The translations under genes and the position numbers were made by a program. From Scytalidium lignicola (lineage: Eukaryota; Ascomycota; Leotiomycetes), in assembly GCA_002812745.2 (NCBI GenBank), contig NCSJ02000030.1, positions 1-64,000 of the forward strand: a stretch of DNA of 64,000 bases. The letters are read 5' to 3'. Each line of letters starts with the position of its first letter. Position 1 is the first letter of the stretch. Below the pieces are notes generated by a model, which saw nothing but the letters and a program-made list of their open reading frames with translations, ran no database searches and was not told the DNA's origin. Below, piece after piece: positions 55,115 through 64,000 of this stretch.

Positions 55115-57241
55115 TTAAAGTCTCACTTTTCCACCCTTCAACCCTTCCCAATCCGACTCGTTAAACCGTACATACGTTCCCCCTCGTAACCAATACACCT
55201 CATCACTATTAGTCTTCGCTGGATCAACCCCCTCACTTCTCAGCACCTGTTTTAGATGCTTATACGTTCCCGTGATCTGCATCTCCTTTGCAAGTCTCAA
55301 AAATATTGGTAACGCGAACTTGGGAAGATTCTTCGAAACATGCTCTGCTAGCGAAGTCAGAACGTTCTCACTAGGAAGCCCATCGCCATTGAGAATCAGT
55401 GCCACGCAACCCGCCCTTCCATCATGGTTGGGTAGTTCAACGCCGTAGACATTGGCTTCCTGGACAGAAGGATGTGCTCCCAAAATTCCCGCAACCTCGT
55501 TCGTGGAGACATTCTCGCTCTTCCAGCGGAAAGTATCGCCGATCCTATCACTGAAGTAGGTCCGGTTCTCACTATCCTTAGCAACAACGTCCCCTGTTCT
55601 AAACCACGCATCCCCCTTCTTGAGCACGTCTCGCAATACTTTACTCTCGGTACTTTTGGTATTATTTAAGTATCCTTGGAATTTCTTGTTGATGTCCTTT
55701 GCGTCTAGTTGGAATAGCAATTCACCTAGTTCGCCTGCTGGTACTCTTTTACACAGCCCTGTCTTAGGATCGCGATATGGTTGTTCGGTCTCAAAGTCCA
55801 GGGCTACGATAGCCACTGTATTTGCCATCAAAAGCGCCGAGAGGGAACCGTTTCGCCCTATAGCGCCCTTCGCGAAGTCGTTCCGGGAGAGATTGAATGA
55901 GCCAGCAGGTGATTCAGTTGCAGCGTAGAGCTCTGCGATCGCTTCGATCCCGAATCTTTCTTTGAATTTGTTCCATATATCAGGCCGTAAACCGTTGCCG
56001 AACGCTAGCCGCACTTTATTCTTCTTGTCCAGATCCTCACCTGTCACGGGGTCAATCTCTGGAGGTGCAGATAAAAGATATCGACATGTTTCTCCGACAT
56101 ATTGGATGACTGTCGCGTTAGATTTCCGTACATCTTTCCAGAATGTCTTTGTGCTGAATTTTTTGCCTATGGAGATTGTGGCACAGGCCGTGAGCGTCGT
56201 GCAGAGACCAAGGAGGAATGCTGAGCTGTGGTAAAACGGCATACACTGGTCTTTGTGTTAGGTGTACTGACATTATCATCTCATATCTAAACAAAAGAGA
56301 ACCAAGCCCATATCAAGAATCATGATAAGGCCACTTGTGTCGCTAGGTTGTGTGTACTCATCAATGAATGAAACTGCGTAAAAAAATAGACTTACAGTAT
56401 AGAAGACATCAGGAGGTGCATATCCCATCCATCTTGGCACAAATATTGCGGCCACAAGTGACTTCTGCCAACTGAGAATAGCAGGTTTGGGAAGCCCAGT
56501 GGTCCCACTCGTGTAGATCAAAGCAGCAGCGTTCGAACCTTTATCCTCCGACCGCGCACTATCTGGCTCGCGCACACCGTCTGTAGCTATCACCTGTGCT
56601 TCTACCTCTGGAGTGAAGATGTGGAACTCAACATTCGGAAGCTCATCCCGAACCTCCTGTGTGATGTTCAACGCAACTTGTGGATCAATGAAGGCTAACT
56701 TGGCGGTCGAGACTCGGATACAGTGGGCGAGAGGCTTGGAAGTAAGATTGTAATTGATAAATGCTGGCTTGGCCCCAATCGCCCAGAGCGCCAACAACAT
56801 GAAGACAAATTTCTCCGAGTTCATAAAATCCATGACCACAATATCCTTTGGCTTTACCCCGTGCACTGTCTTGAGCCATGTCCCGTATTTGAGCACAGTC
56901 TGGTAGACTTCCTTATACGACCAGGATCGACCTTCGAACATTATGAATGTGCTATCTTTGTGTTTCCCTTTCGCATTATCTTCAAGCTGGTAGAACAGGC
57001 TAAGGCGATCCTTCTTCTCTCGAATCGCAGTAGTTATCTGTGCTCTAATGACATTTCCGACGAGCAGTCTATCATACCAAAAGGAGGTTTTGGCGTTGAG
57101 GTACGCCAGTCCAGCGAGGGNCGCTGGCGCGGTTACTACTAGGGGAACTGGGTATTGCCATCAGAATTTAGTAAAAGCATCATATAGAGAAGAGGGTCAA
57201 TTGAACCGTGCAAGTTGTTGTAGTTTATACTTACGAGGCAT
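55115..57241 (-). CDS. FAT1: Very-long-chain acyl-CoA synthetase / fatty acid transporter
   Basis: Exons 57241..57235 (7 nt), 57147..56396 and 56245..55115, 1890 nt, 629 residues. The tiny first exon (ATG CCT C) joins at GTAAGT ... ACCCAG to give MPLPLVVTAPA, then LAYLNAKTSFWYDRLL, the usual fungal FATP start. Then LVFEGRSW-like IMFEGRSWSYKEVY, AMP-binding YTSGTTGLPKPA, CMPFYHSSAFLLG (across intron 2), YAATESPAGSFN, FRTGDVV and SDRIGDTFRWKSENVSTNEV. It activates very-long-chain fatty acids to CoA esters and aids their uptake. The N at 57121 falls in one codon without a shift. No clear peroxisomal signal at the C-terminus (GGKVRL). Confidence 0.92.
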
Positions 57242-57993
57242 CCCGTCTATCTATATGCAATATTTCCAGAGATAGGGTCCGTTGCAAACTCTCATAAGAC
57301 AGCGGATTAAAGGAACCCCGCTTTTCGAGAATATAGTTGCATCAAGAAAAGAAGATCCAGCGAATATAAAGGAGCAATTCGAAGTTCTTCGGCTCCGCGG
57401 AACACTCCATATATAAGTGCATCTCCTGGACTATCTGGGGAGGGTGTTTGATCTACGGTTGCATCCAACTGGCTAGATTGCGTGTTTTCCTGTCTACTGA
57501 TTGGCCTTCTGCTATGTGATTTGCACCTGTGCCTCGGCTCGTGTCCGCTCCCTCCAGTGGACTTTGCTTAGTCAGCACAAAGGATTGTTCTGACTGGTAA
57601 GACCGAGAATTGCATCAATACACTAGAAGGATGCGAAGATATACATTTAATTATGATAAGTAGTAATTTACGACCGTACCACACATGGGCTACCAGAACA
57701 CATCGAGCTAATTACCCCGGACAAGGACTGTTTGACTGTGAATGCTGAGTCATCACCCCGTACCTTTCCTGCTTTCGTAACTGGGGTTATTGAACCGGAA
57801 CGGCGTAGAATAGCTCCGGTCTATCTATTTGCGGTTTAGCGGAGCCTTGCCCCCTGCAAATTCCGTGGGCTATCATGAAGCTCGCGCTAAACCTAAACTG
57901 AAATATATTTGGATATCTGTCAGGAATAACGATTGACGACTCTATTCCCTCTAACGCGCCAACCCGCAGCAATTGCACTCTCTTCATCCCACA
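57242..57993. promoter_or_regulatory. Divergent promoter region FAT1-type / GPI17
   Basis: 752 bp between divergent starts; both promoters lie here. No gene seen. Confidence 0.4.
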
Positions 57994-59713
57994 ATGACGT
58001 CTGGGGCGAAAGACGGCGCCGCCCCAACAGAGGTTGTAGAGAATTCCGATGGCGCGCCGCCCGCCAATGCTGTCGAGGCTAAGACCTTGAAAAACGAGCC
58101 TCCTCCTGAGAAGCCCGAGAGCATCCTCCTACGACAGCTCGTCTTGCTCTCATTCTGGGCAATTATAATCTTCCTAGGCTTGCCGATATGGTGGAGGACA
58201 ACGGCAATATACCGGGCGAGGCTACCCTTAGATCAGATGATGGATTGGGCGGATGGAAGAGTAGGTGCTACGCTTTGCGAGCAAGACGGCTAGGACAAGG
58301 CTGACAGAAGCAATATCAGGCTTGCAGACCCGTATTCCCACTTCGAATATCTATAGAGGCTCCTTCATTGCAAGATCACGAAGCCCAACATCTCCTACGT
58401 ACAACACAGCATGCACTTGACGATCTAAACGATTTCTCCGCACACCACTTACGACTCCAGCTATCGCCGCAAGGCAATGCATCTGTTAGTGTGAATGGGC
58501 TGACAACGGATTCTGTCGACGAAGAAGTTGCTCTTACAATACGACTACTCCCCGGAACATCAACATCAGCCGAATTACAGGCATATTTACCAGTCCTTGA
58601 CATCCATTATACACCAAACCAGATTCCGACCAGCTCGTCCTCCTCTTCTTCTCTCGCAACCTTCATTGCTAACAAGCTTCGAGGCATCTTTGCCGAAGAA
58701 CAGGCAATGATCGCATACCTCCTCTCAACCTCTTCAGCTCCTCCAGAAAGAAGTCCACAAGCACTCGCGCCAGAGGTAGCAGAGTCTCTTTCGAAATGGA
58801 CAACCCGATCCTTAAAATACTCCGGCACATATCATCTTACCTTCTCATTATTCACGCCTACATCTACGCCGTCGTCTTGGGATATTGAAGCTGCGTTAGA
58901 AGAATACATGAAACCTTTACTAGAAACCTTATCTCCAATTAGTAATTTCACAATTGATACTCAGGTCCAGCTTTATGCTACCCCGGGTGTCAGTGGTAAC
59001 GTGCTCAAGAAAGAGGACTTGAGCGGATTTATTAATGCCGCCGAGTGGCCTCTCAGTCCTAGTATCGGCGGTGCTCCAACCATTAACTTCATCCTTTATG
59101 TTGGCGATGTGCAAGTTGAAGGTGGTGGGAAAAGCTGGCTTATTCCTCAGTGGGGTGGGGTGGTAATACAAAATGACATGTATGTTCACACCGCCAAATT
59201 TGCTCTCTCCCTTACCTTCACCTCTTTCTAACCATCTATAGTACCGACATGCGCCCAGCAATGCTCACCTTCTCAAATCAACTCCTCTCTCTCCTGGGTG
59301 TGCCACAGACCGGGTCACTCCCCCTTCGACTGATGACCCTTGTTCGTGTCCGAAGTGCAGGTCTACTCCTAAAAGCGAGCGGCACACTCGGTAGTCTGGC
59401 CCGCCTGACTCTTGCCCTTCCTTCAATCAGCATTCCTCGTAGTGTCGCAGATGGAGTCTACACGACCATTGAGCACTTACGGAAGGCGTGTGATGGACTT
59501 GGAGGTAAGGGAGGTCTTGAGAATGCCAGGATTGCCGAAGAAGCGGCCGAGAAGGCATTCTTTGAGAAGAGTATGGTTGGGCAGGTGTACTTCCCTGACG
59601 AGCACAAGGTTGCGGTTTACCTACCGTTGCTCGGCCCGGTTGGGGTGCCGCTGGTGATGGGGATATTGAAGGAGGTCAAGGGCTGGAGGAAAAGAAGACG
59701 AGCAAGTTCATAG
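57994..59713 (+). CDS. GPI17: GPI transamidase subunit PIG-S
   Basis: Exons 57994..58260, 58320..59179 and 59242..59713, 532 residues. Introns of 59 and 62 bp. PIG-S/Gpi17 is a subunit of the ER complex that attaches GPI anchors to proteins. It shows the diagnostic N-terminal membrane segment LVLLSFWAIIIFLGLPIWWRTTAIYRA at about residues 50-76, a large lumenal domain with PINFILYV-like TINFILYV and SWLIPQWGGVVIQN, and a C-terminal helix (VYLPLLGPVGVPLVMGIL) followed by a basic KGWRKRRR tail. Length fits the family. Confidence 0.93.
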
Positions 59714-61102
59714 AAATAGACGCATTGAATTTTTTTTATTTGGTTAAGAAATTCCGAATCTCTTTTAAATGCCTCCTCAATTGTGATTCTCAAGATCGAA
59801 GAGGGCCTCTTCCCCCCTCCTCTTTAATCTGCCTATATCGTGTACCGTACGAAGTTTTCCACGGTCAAAGTTTCGTCATCGGCTACAAGTCGATTCCGAA
59901 GCAAAAGCCTGTAAATGAAAACGCCTTCCACATCCGAATCCGACTGCAACGGCCAACGGAGCAATAACGCGGGCTCGGCATCGCTGGCTGCCTAGATATC
60001 GCCCATCTGGACCTCTGATTGAAAATATAAGTAGACCCATCATTATGATACATCACGACCGGTGGCGATTCCGTTTCGGGTACGCAGCAGCCCAATGCTG
60101 TGCCCGTGTTGTGCATGCACCCGTAGATGTCAAACAGCCCGTGTCGGAAAGAGGTTCTAGATGCCGTGTTCACAGAGTTGGGCTGCTCTTAGACTCGATC
60201 AGGCAGACCGGCGGGCCGATCCTAGCGGTGCTTGCGCCATTCTTGCCTCAGTAATCCCAACTGTTGCATTGCCAACAACCACCGCCACCAACAAATATCA
60301 CAAACAAAAGCATCAGCACCTAAAAGTGAGGTGGCAATTACGTTGCTGGTCACAGCACTACTTGCAGAATTTATGTTGCACAGCGTGCATGCGAGGGATC
60401 CAGTGCTCTGGGCACACCTGTTTCGTCACTTTGTGCTTGTTTGTGTTCCATTCAGAGCTGGACACACGTACTTTTGCCCTGGATAGCAGTCACGGCCTAT
60501 CCAATTATATGGCTCTATTTCTTTATAACATCATCAACTAATTTATAAAAAATTTCCCAGGTCTTTTTTCTATTGTTTTTTATGAGAGTATGTTGCTACG
60601 CAAACAATAACAAACACAGCAGCTTTGATAAAAGTATGCCCCTTTACCAGGACCGGGACATATCCCCAATCTTCTTACCTTTTGCCATGAAATAGCATCA
60701 TGACGCTGCATTTATCCGTCATGCCACATAAATAGTATGTTCAGCTTTCCCCGCTTTCGTGCATGCATATATATTGCAAAAAAGAATAAAGGAATGTATC
60801 TCATCGCAACTTTATGAAAAACCACTTGTCATTCTTATATTTGAAGGGGGGATGGAAACAAAGAATCGCTTCGGCGGACGTTGGTTGGTCCGTGAGGTTG
60901 ACTCCTTACCAGTTGATGGCGAACTTACCGCTCTACCGGGTACCTAGATGGTGGGTATGGGAAGAGCGGTGGTAGTAATAGAATAGTCCGGAAGGTTATG
61001 TGTGGTCCTGTACAAGATCCCAACGATTTCCTACCTGTATAAGTGTATGATATTTTTTTCATGAAGGTATCCAAACCTCGTTTCATAATTTTTTCGAACG
61101 TT
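59714..61102. other. Intergenic region
   Basis: 1389 bp between GPI17 and the next MFS gene. No gene seen; short frames lack recognisable content. The right part should be the MFS promoter. Confidence 0.4.
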
Positions 61103-62677
61103 ATGGAATGTTTCAAAATGGACTTGTTATCATCAGTGTCATCTGAACCTCAAGACTTAGGCAAGAGAGCTGCAATCAAGCTAGTGGGCCAACCTTCAAA
61201 TCAAAATGCGGTGTGTGATATTGAAGGGCAGATTTGTCCAACTAAACAACGCCTTCTTCCAGCAGATAAAGGGTTGGCAGCTTGGAGAGTTCTCTGTGCA
61301 GCTTTTATCTTTGAAGCTCTGTTATGGGGTACTTGAGCTCTTCTTTCTTCTTCTCCTAATCTTCTCAAATACACACGAGCTACAGCTTTGAGGATGGCAT
61401 AGAGCTAACCGTGATTCCAGGGTTTCTAATTTCTTTTGGTGTATTCCAGAATTACTACTCCCAACTCCCCCAGTTTGCCAACAACCCATATATTGCCATT
61501 GTCGGGACCATTGCAACTGGTATCTCGTATCTAGGCGCCCCATTCATGGTCCCAGTGGTTAAAAGATATGTTAAATATCAAAGACACATGATATGGATTG
61601 GGTGTAAGCTTTTGTCAACATTCTCTCTATCTAATACTTCAAGTCGATTCTGACATAGCGAGGACAGGGACTATATCAATTCTAAGTCTCATTGCTGGAT
61701 CTTTCGTCACGACCCTTCCTGGCCTTATCGTCACTCAAGGTATCATGTACGGTCTTGGAGTTGTAATATTCTACAACCCAATGCTGAGGATGCTCAGTGA
61801 GTGGTGGATCACAAGACGAGGCATGGCTTTCGGGGTCGTTTGTAGTGCCACAGGCTTCACAGGTGTAGCCATGCCCTTTATTGTTGAAAAGCTCTTGTAT
61901 ATATATGGCTACCCGACCACCTTGAGAGCCATTGCTATTGCTCTCGTCATTCTAACTGGACCCTTATTACCATTTTTCAAAGGTCGTCTTCTATCCTCGG
62001 CCGACAACAATAACACCTCGGAGAAAATAGACTGGACGTTCCTCAAGAGAATACAGTTCTGGGTATACTCCGTGTCAAATATACTCCAAGGATTTGGCTA
62101 TTTCTTCCCACAGCTATTCCTACCTTCATATGCTACATCTATTAAACTAAGTTCAATGCAAGGAGCGATGCTGTTAGCTATCATGAGCGTCGCCCAAGTG
62201 ATGGGACAGATGACATTCGGCTACCTCTCTGATCACCGATTACCATTAGACGTTCTTCTCATAGCTTCAACAGTCATCTCAGGCGTTGCAGCTGTAACTC
62301 TCTGGGGTTTAGCACAGTCTCTATTTCCCTTAACTTTCTTCACAATAGTGTATGGTTTCTTTGGAGCCGGGTATGTATCACTGTGGTCGAGGATGGTCAC
62401 TGCAGTAACCCAGCAGTCGGCAGCTGCTTTTATGACCTTCAGTTTGTTCTCCTTTGGTAAAGGTCTTGGCAATGTCTTTGCTGGTCCCATTAGTGCTGGG
62501 CTTTTGTCACGTTCGACCGTTGGCGGGAGTTATGGGATTGTGAGGTATCAAGGCATTATTGTCTTTATGGGGATATGCATGTTGCTTAGTGCAGCTGCAG
62601 TCGGATTCTGGCATGTATGGTGTGACGTGTCTAAGAAGGTTGTGAAAGGAACGGAGACGGAATCTGAGAAGGATTAG
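61103..62677 (+). CDS. MFS transporter, monocarboxylate-porter type
   Basis: Exons 61103..61328, 61421..61603 and 61668..62677, 472 residues. Introns restore LLWG-FLISFGVFQNYY and IWIG-WTISILSLIAGS. Marks of the fungal MCT-like family: GLAAWRVLCAAFIFEALLWGF in helix 1, YNPMLRMLSEWWITRRGMAFGVVCSATGFTGVAMP, and an A/GYLSDH motif in the second half. Substrates of these fungal proteins are mostly unknown (monocarboxylates, riboflavin, others). The start is the ATG at 61103, but the frame is open upstream to 61043, so it may start earlier. A Glu-rich cytosolic tail closes the protein. Confidence 0.87.
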
Positions 62678-62828
62678 TGGATTTTATACTAGTGTAAAAA
62701 CAATTAATTGTGATTTACTAACAGAGAATAAATACTCCTTTATTAAACAAAGGTCAATAAAAATCTTAGTTAGCCTACCGGAAGCCACGAATGAAAGGTT
62801 AAAGATTAAGCCAGAGATCTAGTCTTAT

Positions 62829-63240
62829 GTTGCGACTCTGAATAGCAGGATCTATCACTATAATGCTTGGCGTGAACCCCGCGGTTTATCTTTGAAGAAA
62901 TCAACTTTACATTGCGTCTCTGATAATTAGCCCCAGTGCTATAATGCTCGGCGTCAAGCAGTCCTCATGTTGCGTATCTACAAAGCGAGAAACGTCACTA
63001 TAACACTCGGCATTGAGTCTGCAAAGTTCAGGAATTTCCGTTGCAGGTCTTAACAGCTGAATAGCTCACTATAACACTGGGCGTGAACTCTATAGCTACC
63101 CCACTATAGGTTGTGTGTCTCCCTGCAAGTGTTATAGTTAACCATTGCATCTCTGGATAGCGGAATTCATCAATATAGTTCTCGGCATGCACACTTTAAT
63201 TTTCTTTTGCAGAAACTGGCTTTACGTTGCATGTCTATAC
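62829..63240. repeat. Degenerate tandem repeat array
   Basis: Six or seven diverged units, spaced about 60-100 bp, begin near 62829, 62912, 62969, 63041, 63111 (partial), 63145 and 63223. The common pattern is TTGC-x-TCT, a variable spacer, then TCACTATAA(T/C)(G/A)CTCGGCGTGAA. No frame is kept across them. Confidence 0.7.
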
Positions 63241-63462
63241 TTCAAGATGCTCAAGAATAACAAAATAATGCAGTGATAAGATGTAGAAAATTGACGTACG
63301 ACTTGTTATATAATCTACCGCTTGATATAGAAAGAAGCAGCTAAGTTGAGAGCTCCACGGGTATAAGAATATTGTTTGATTGGCATCCTTACACGTACTT
63401 ACTGTAGTTAGAATATTACAATGTTAGGATGGAACTTGCCATTATGAGCTACATGTGATTAA

Positions 63463-63686
63463 TCATGTTATAAGAAATGTATCATCCATTAGAGTCTCTT
63501 CGTAGGTGAGTTTGCTTGTGTTTAGGACTACGAGGACGTAGTCGTCTGGTAGGGTTGCAACGCCACCGGTGATATTAGCAAGGTGGGTCACATCTGGGGT
63601 TTGAGGGGGCTGTGCCGCTGTGCAAACGAAATTACAACAACTGCGCTGCTTACTGTACACATGTTCTTTTGCTCTTCAGCAGACAT
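63463..63686 (-). CDS. Possible small spliced protein, 60 residues
   Basis: Exon 1 (63686..63659) reads MSAEEQKNM; intron 63658..63618 (GTACAG ... GCACAG, 41 bp) leads in frame to exon 2 (63617..63463) with PPQTPDVTHLANI, GVATLPDDYVLVVLN and TYEETLMDDTF. Exon lengths sum to 61 codons including the stop. No known family, membrane segment or signal peptide. The short intron and small size leave this a hypothesis; without splicing, a 65-codon frame from 63660 encodes the same C-terminus. Confidence 0.35.
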
Positions 63687-63761
63687 CTTCAACTTGGTTA
63701 ATTGCTTTTTATTCGCGTCATTCTTGAATGTTTTAATCAGAACCTATTGATTCTCAGCTAG

Positions 63762-64000
63762 ATGTTTTTAACGGGCCGGCTCACCCTCTCTCGGCGTCTC
63801 CCAAATCTACATAAGTTTGCTGCTGTACGCCAGCTCTCGACACAGAAGGCAAAGCAATCATCCTACAAGTCTGGACAATACAAAAGCGCCCTATATTTCC
63901 TTATCGGTATCCCGGCTGGGTGGTACACATATGATTATATTCAATGTCCAGAGGCTTTAGTCAATCCCCACGAATTTTATCAAGGGCCTTATGAATGGAA
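63762..64000 (+). CDS. N-terminal part of a mitochondrial-type membrane protein (cut by window end)
   Basis: An ATG frame at 63762 stays open to the window edge for 79 codons. The start MFLTGRLTLSRRLPNLHKF is Arg/Leu-rich and lacks acids, like a mitochondrial presequence, with RQLST as a plausible cleavage region. A membrane-prone segment (ALYFLIGIPAGWYTYDYI) follows at residues about 44-61, then CPEALVNPHEFYQGPYEW. I do not recognise the family. An intron beyond the edge is possible. Confidence 0.6.
   Translation, partial: MFLTGRLTLSRRLPNLHKFAAVRQLSTQKAKQSSYKSGQYKSALYFLIGIPAGWYTYDYIQCPEALVNPHEFYQGPYEW

Noticed and set aside
62829..63240. CRISPR-like array
   Set aside because: Units are diverged, spacing is irregular, and the genome is fungal.

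Overview
The window looks like genomic DNA of a filamentous ascomycete (Pezizomycotina). Genes are broken by short introns of 41-175 bp with GT(A/G)xGT-type donors, CTAA(C/T) branch sites and YAG acceptors. The gene set (IKS1, COX10, JIP5, DPH2, GPI17, FAT1-type and CMT1-type genes, a NUP permease, HeLo and NB-ARC proteins) is typical of that group. A leotiomycete is my guess only. Single Ns occur at scattered points, often in homopolymers, so isolated frameshifts may be sequence errors.

Region 1 (1-14.6 kb) is an accessory, defence-like island. On the minus strand is an NLR: an alpha/beta hydrolase joined by a 175-bp intron to NB-ARC and near-identical TPR repeats that run off the window. 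Then come an SRPK-like kinase, a 1391-residue kinase-ankyrin protein that I rebuilt from five exons, and a HeLo-domain protein with a pseudokinase C-terminus (an MLKL-like layout). After these lies a decayed stretch with a frameshifted F-box gene, a coding relic and a diverged direct duplication.

Region 2 (14.6-24.2 kb) is mostly housekeeping: IKS1 kinase, a secreted purine nucleoside permease, COX10 (heme A synthesis) and a Myb/SANT-like nuclear protein.

Region 3 (24.2-45.5 kb) has few genes and very long intergenic spaces: a 4.3-kb gap before a sugar transporter, a MITE-like inverted-repeat element, a large protein of unknown function, a 3.7-kb gap with a 3 x 23-bp tandem repeat, an AnmK/levoglucosan-kinase-type anhydrosugar kinase and a CMT1-type mannosyltransferase. 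GTAC/AGTAC-rich motifs recur in these gaps.

Region 4 (45.5-64 kb) is denser: a DHA1-type MFS transporter tail-to-tail with a maleylacetate reductase, the divergent pair JIP5/DPH2, a MARVEL protein, a FAT1-type acyl-CoA synthetase divergent from GPI17 (PIG-S), a monocarboxylate-type MFS transporter, a degenerate repeat array, a possible 60-residue spliced gene and the 5' end of a mitochondrial membrane protein cut by the window edge. Every spliced model except the SRPK-like gene (uncertain start) and the NLR (runs off the window) was checked by exon lengths summing to a multiple of three with a terminal stop.
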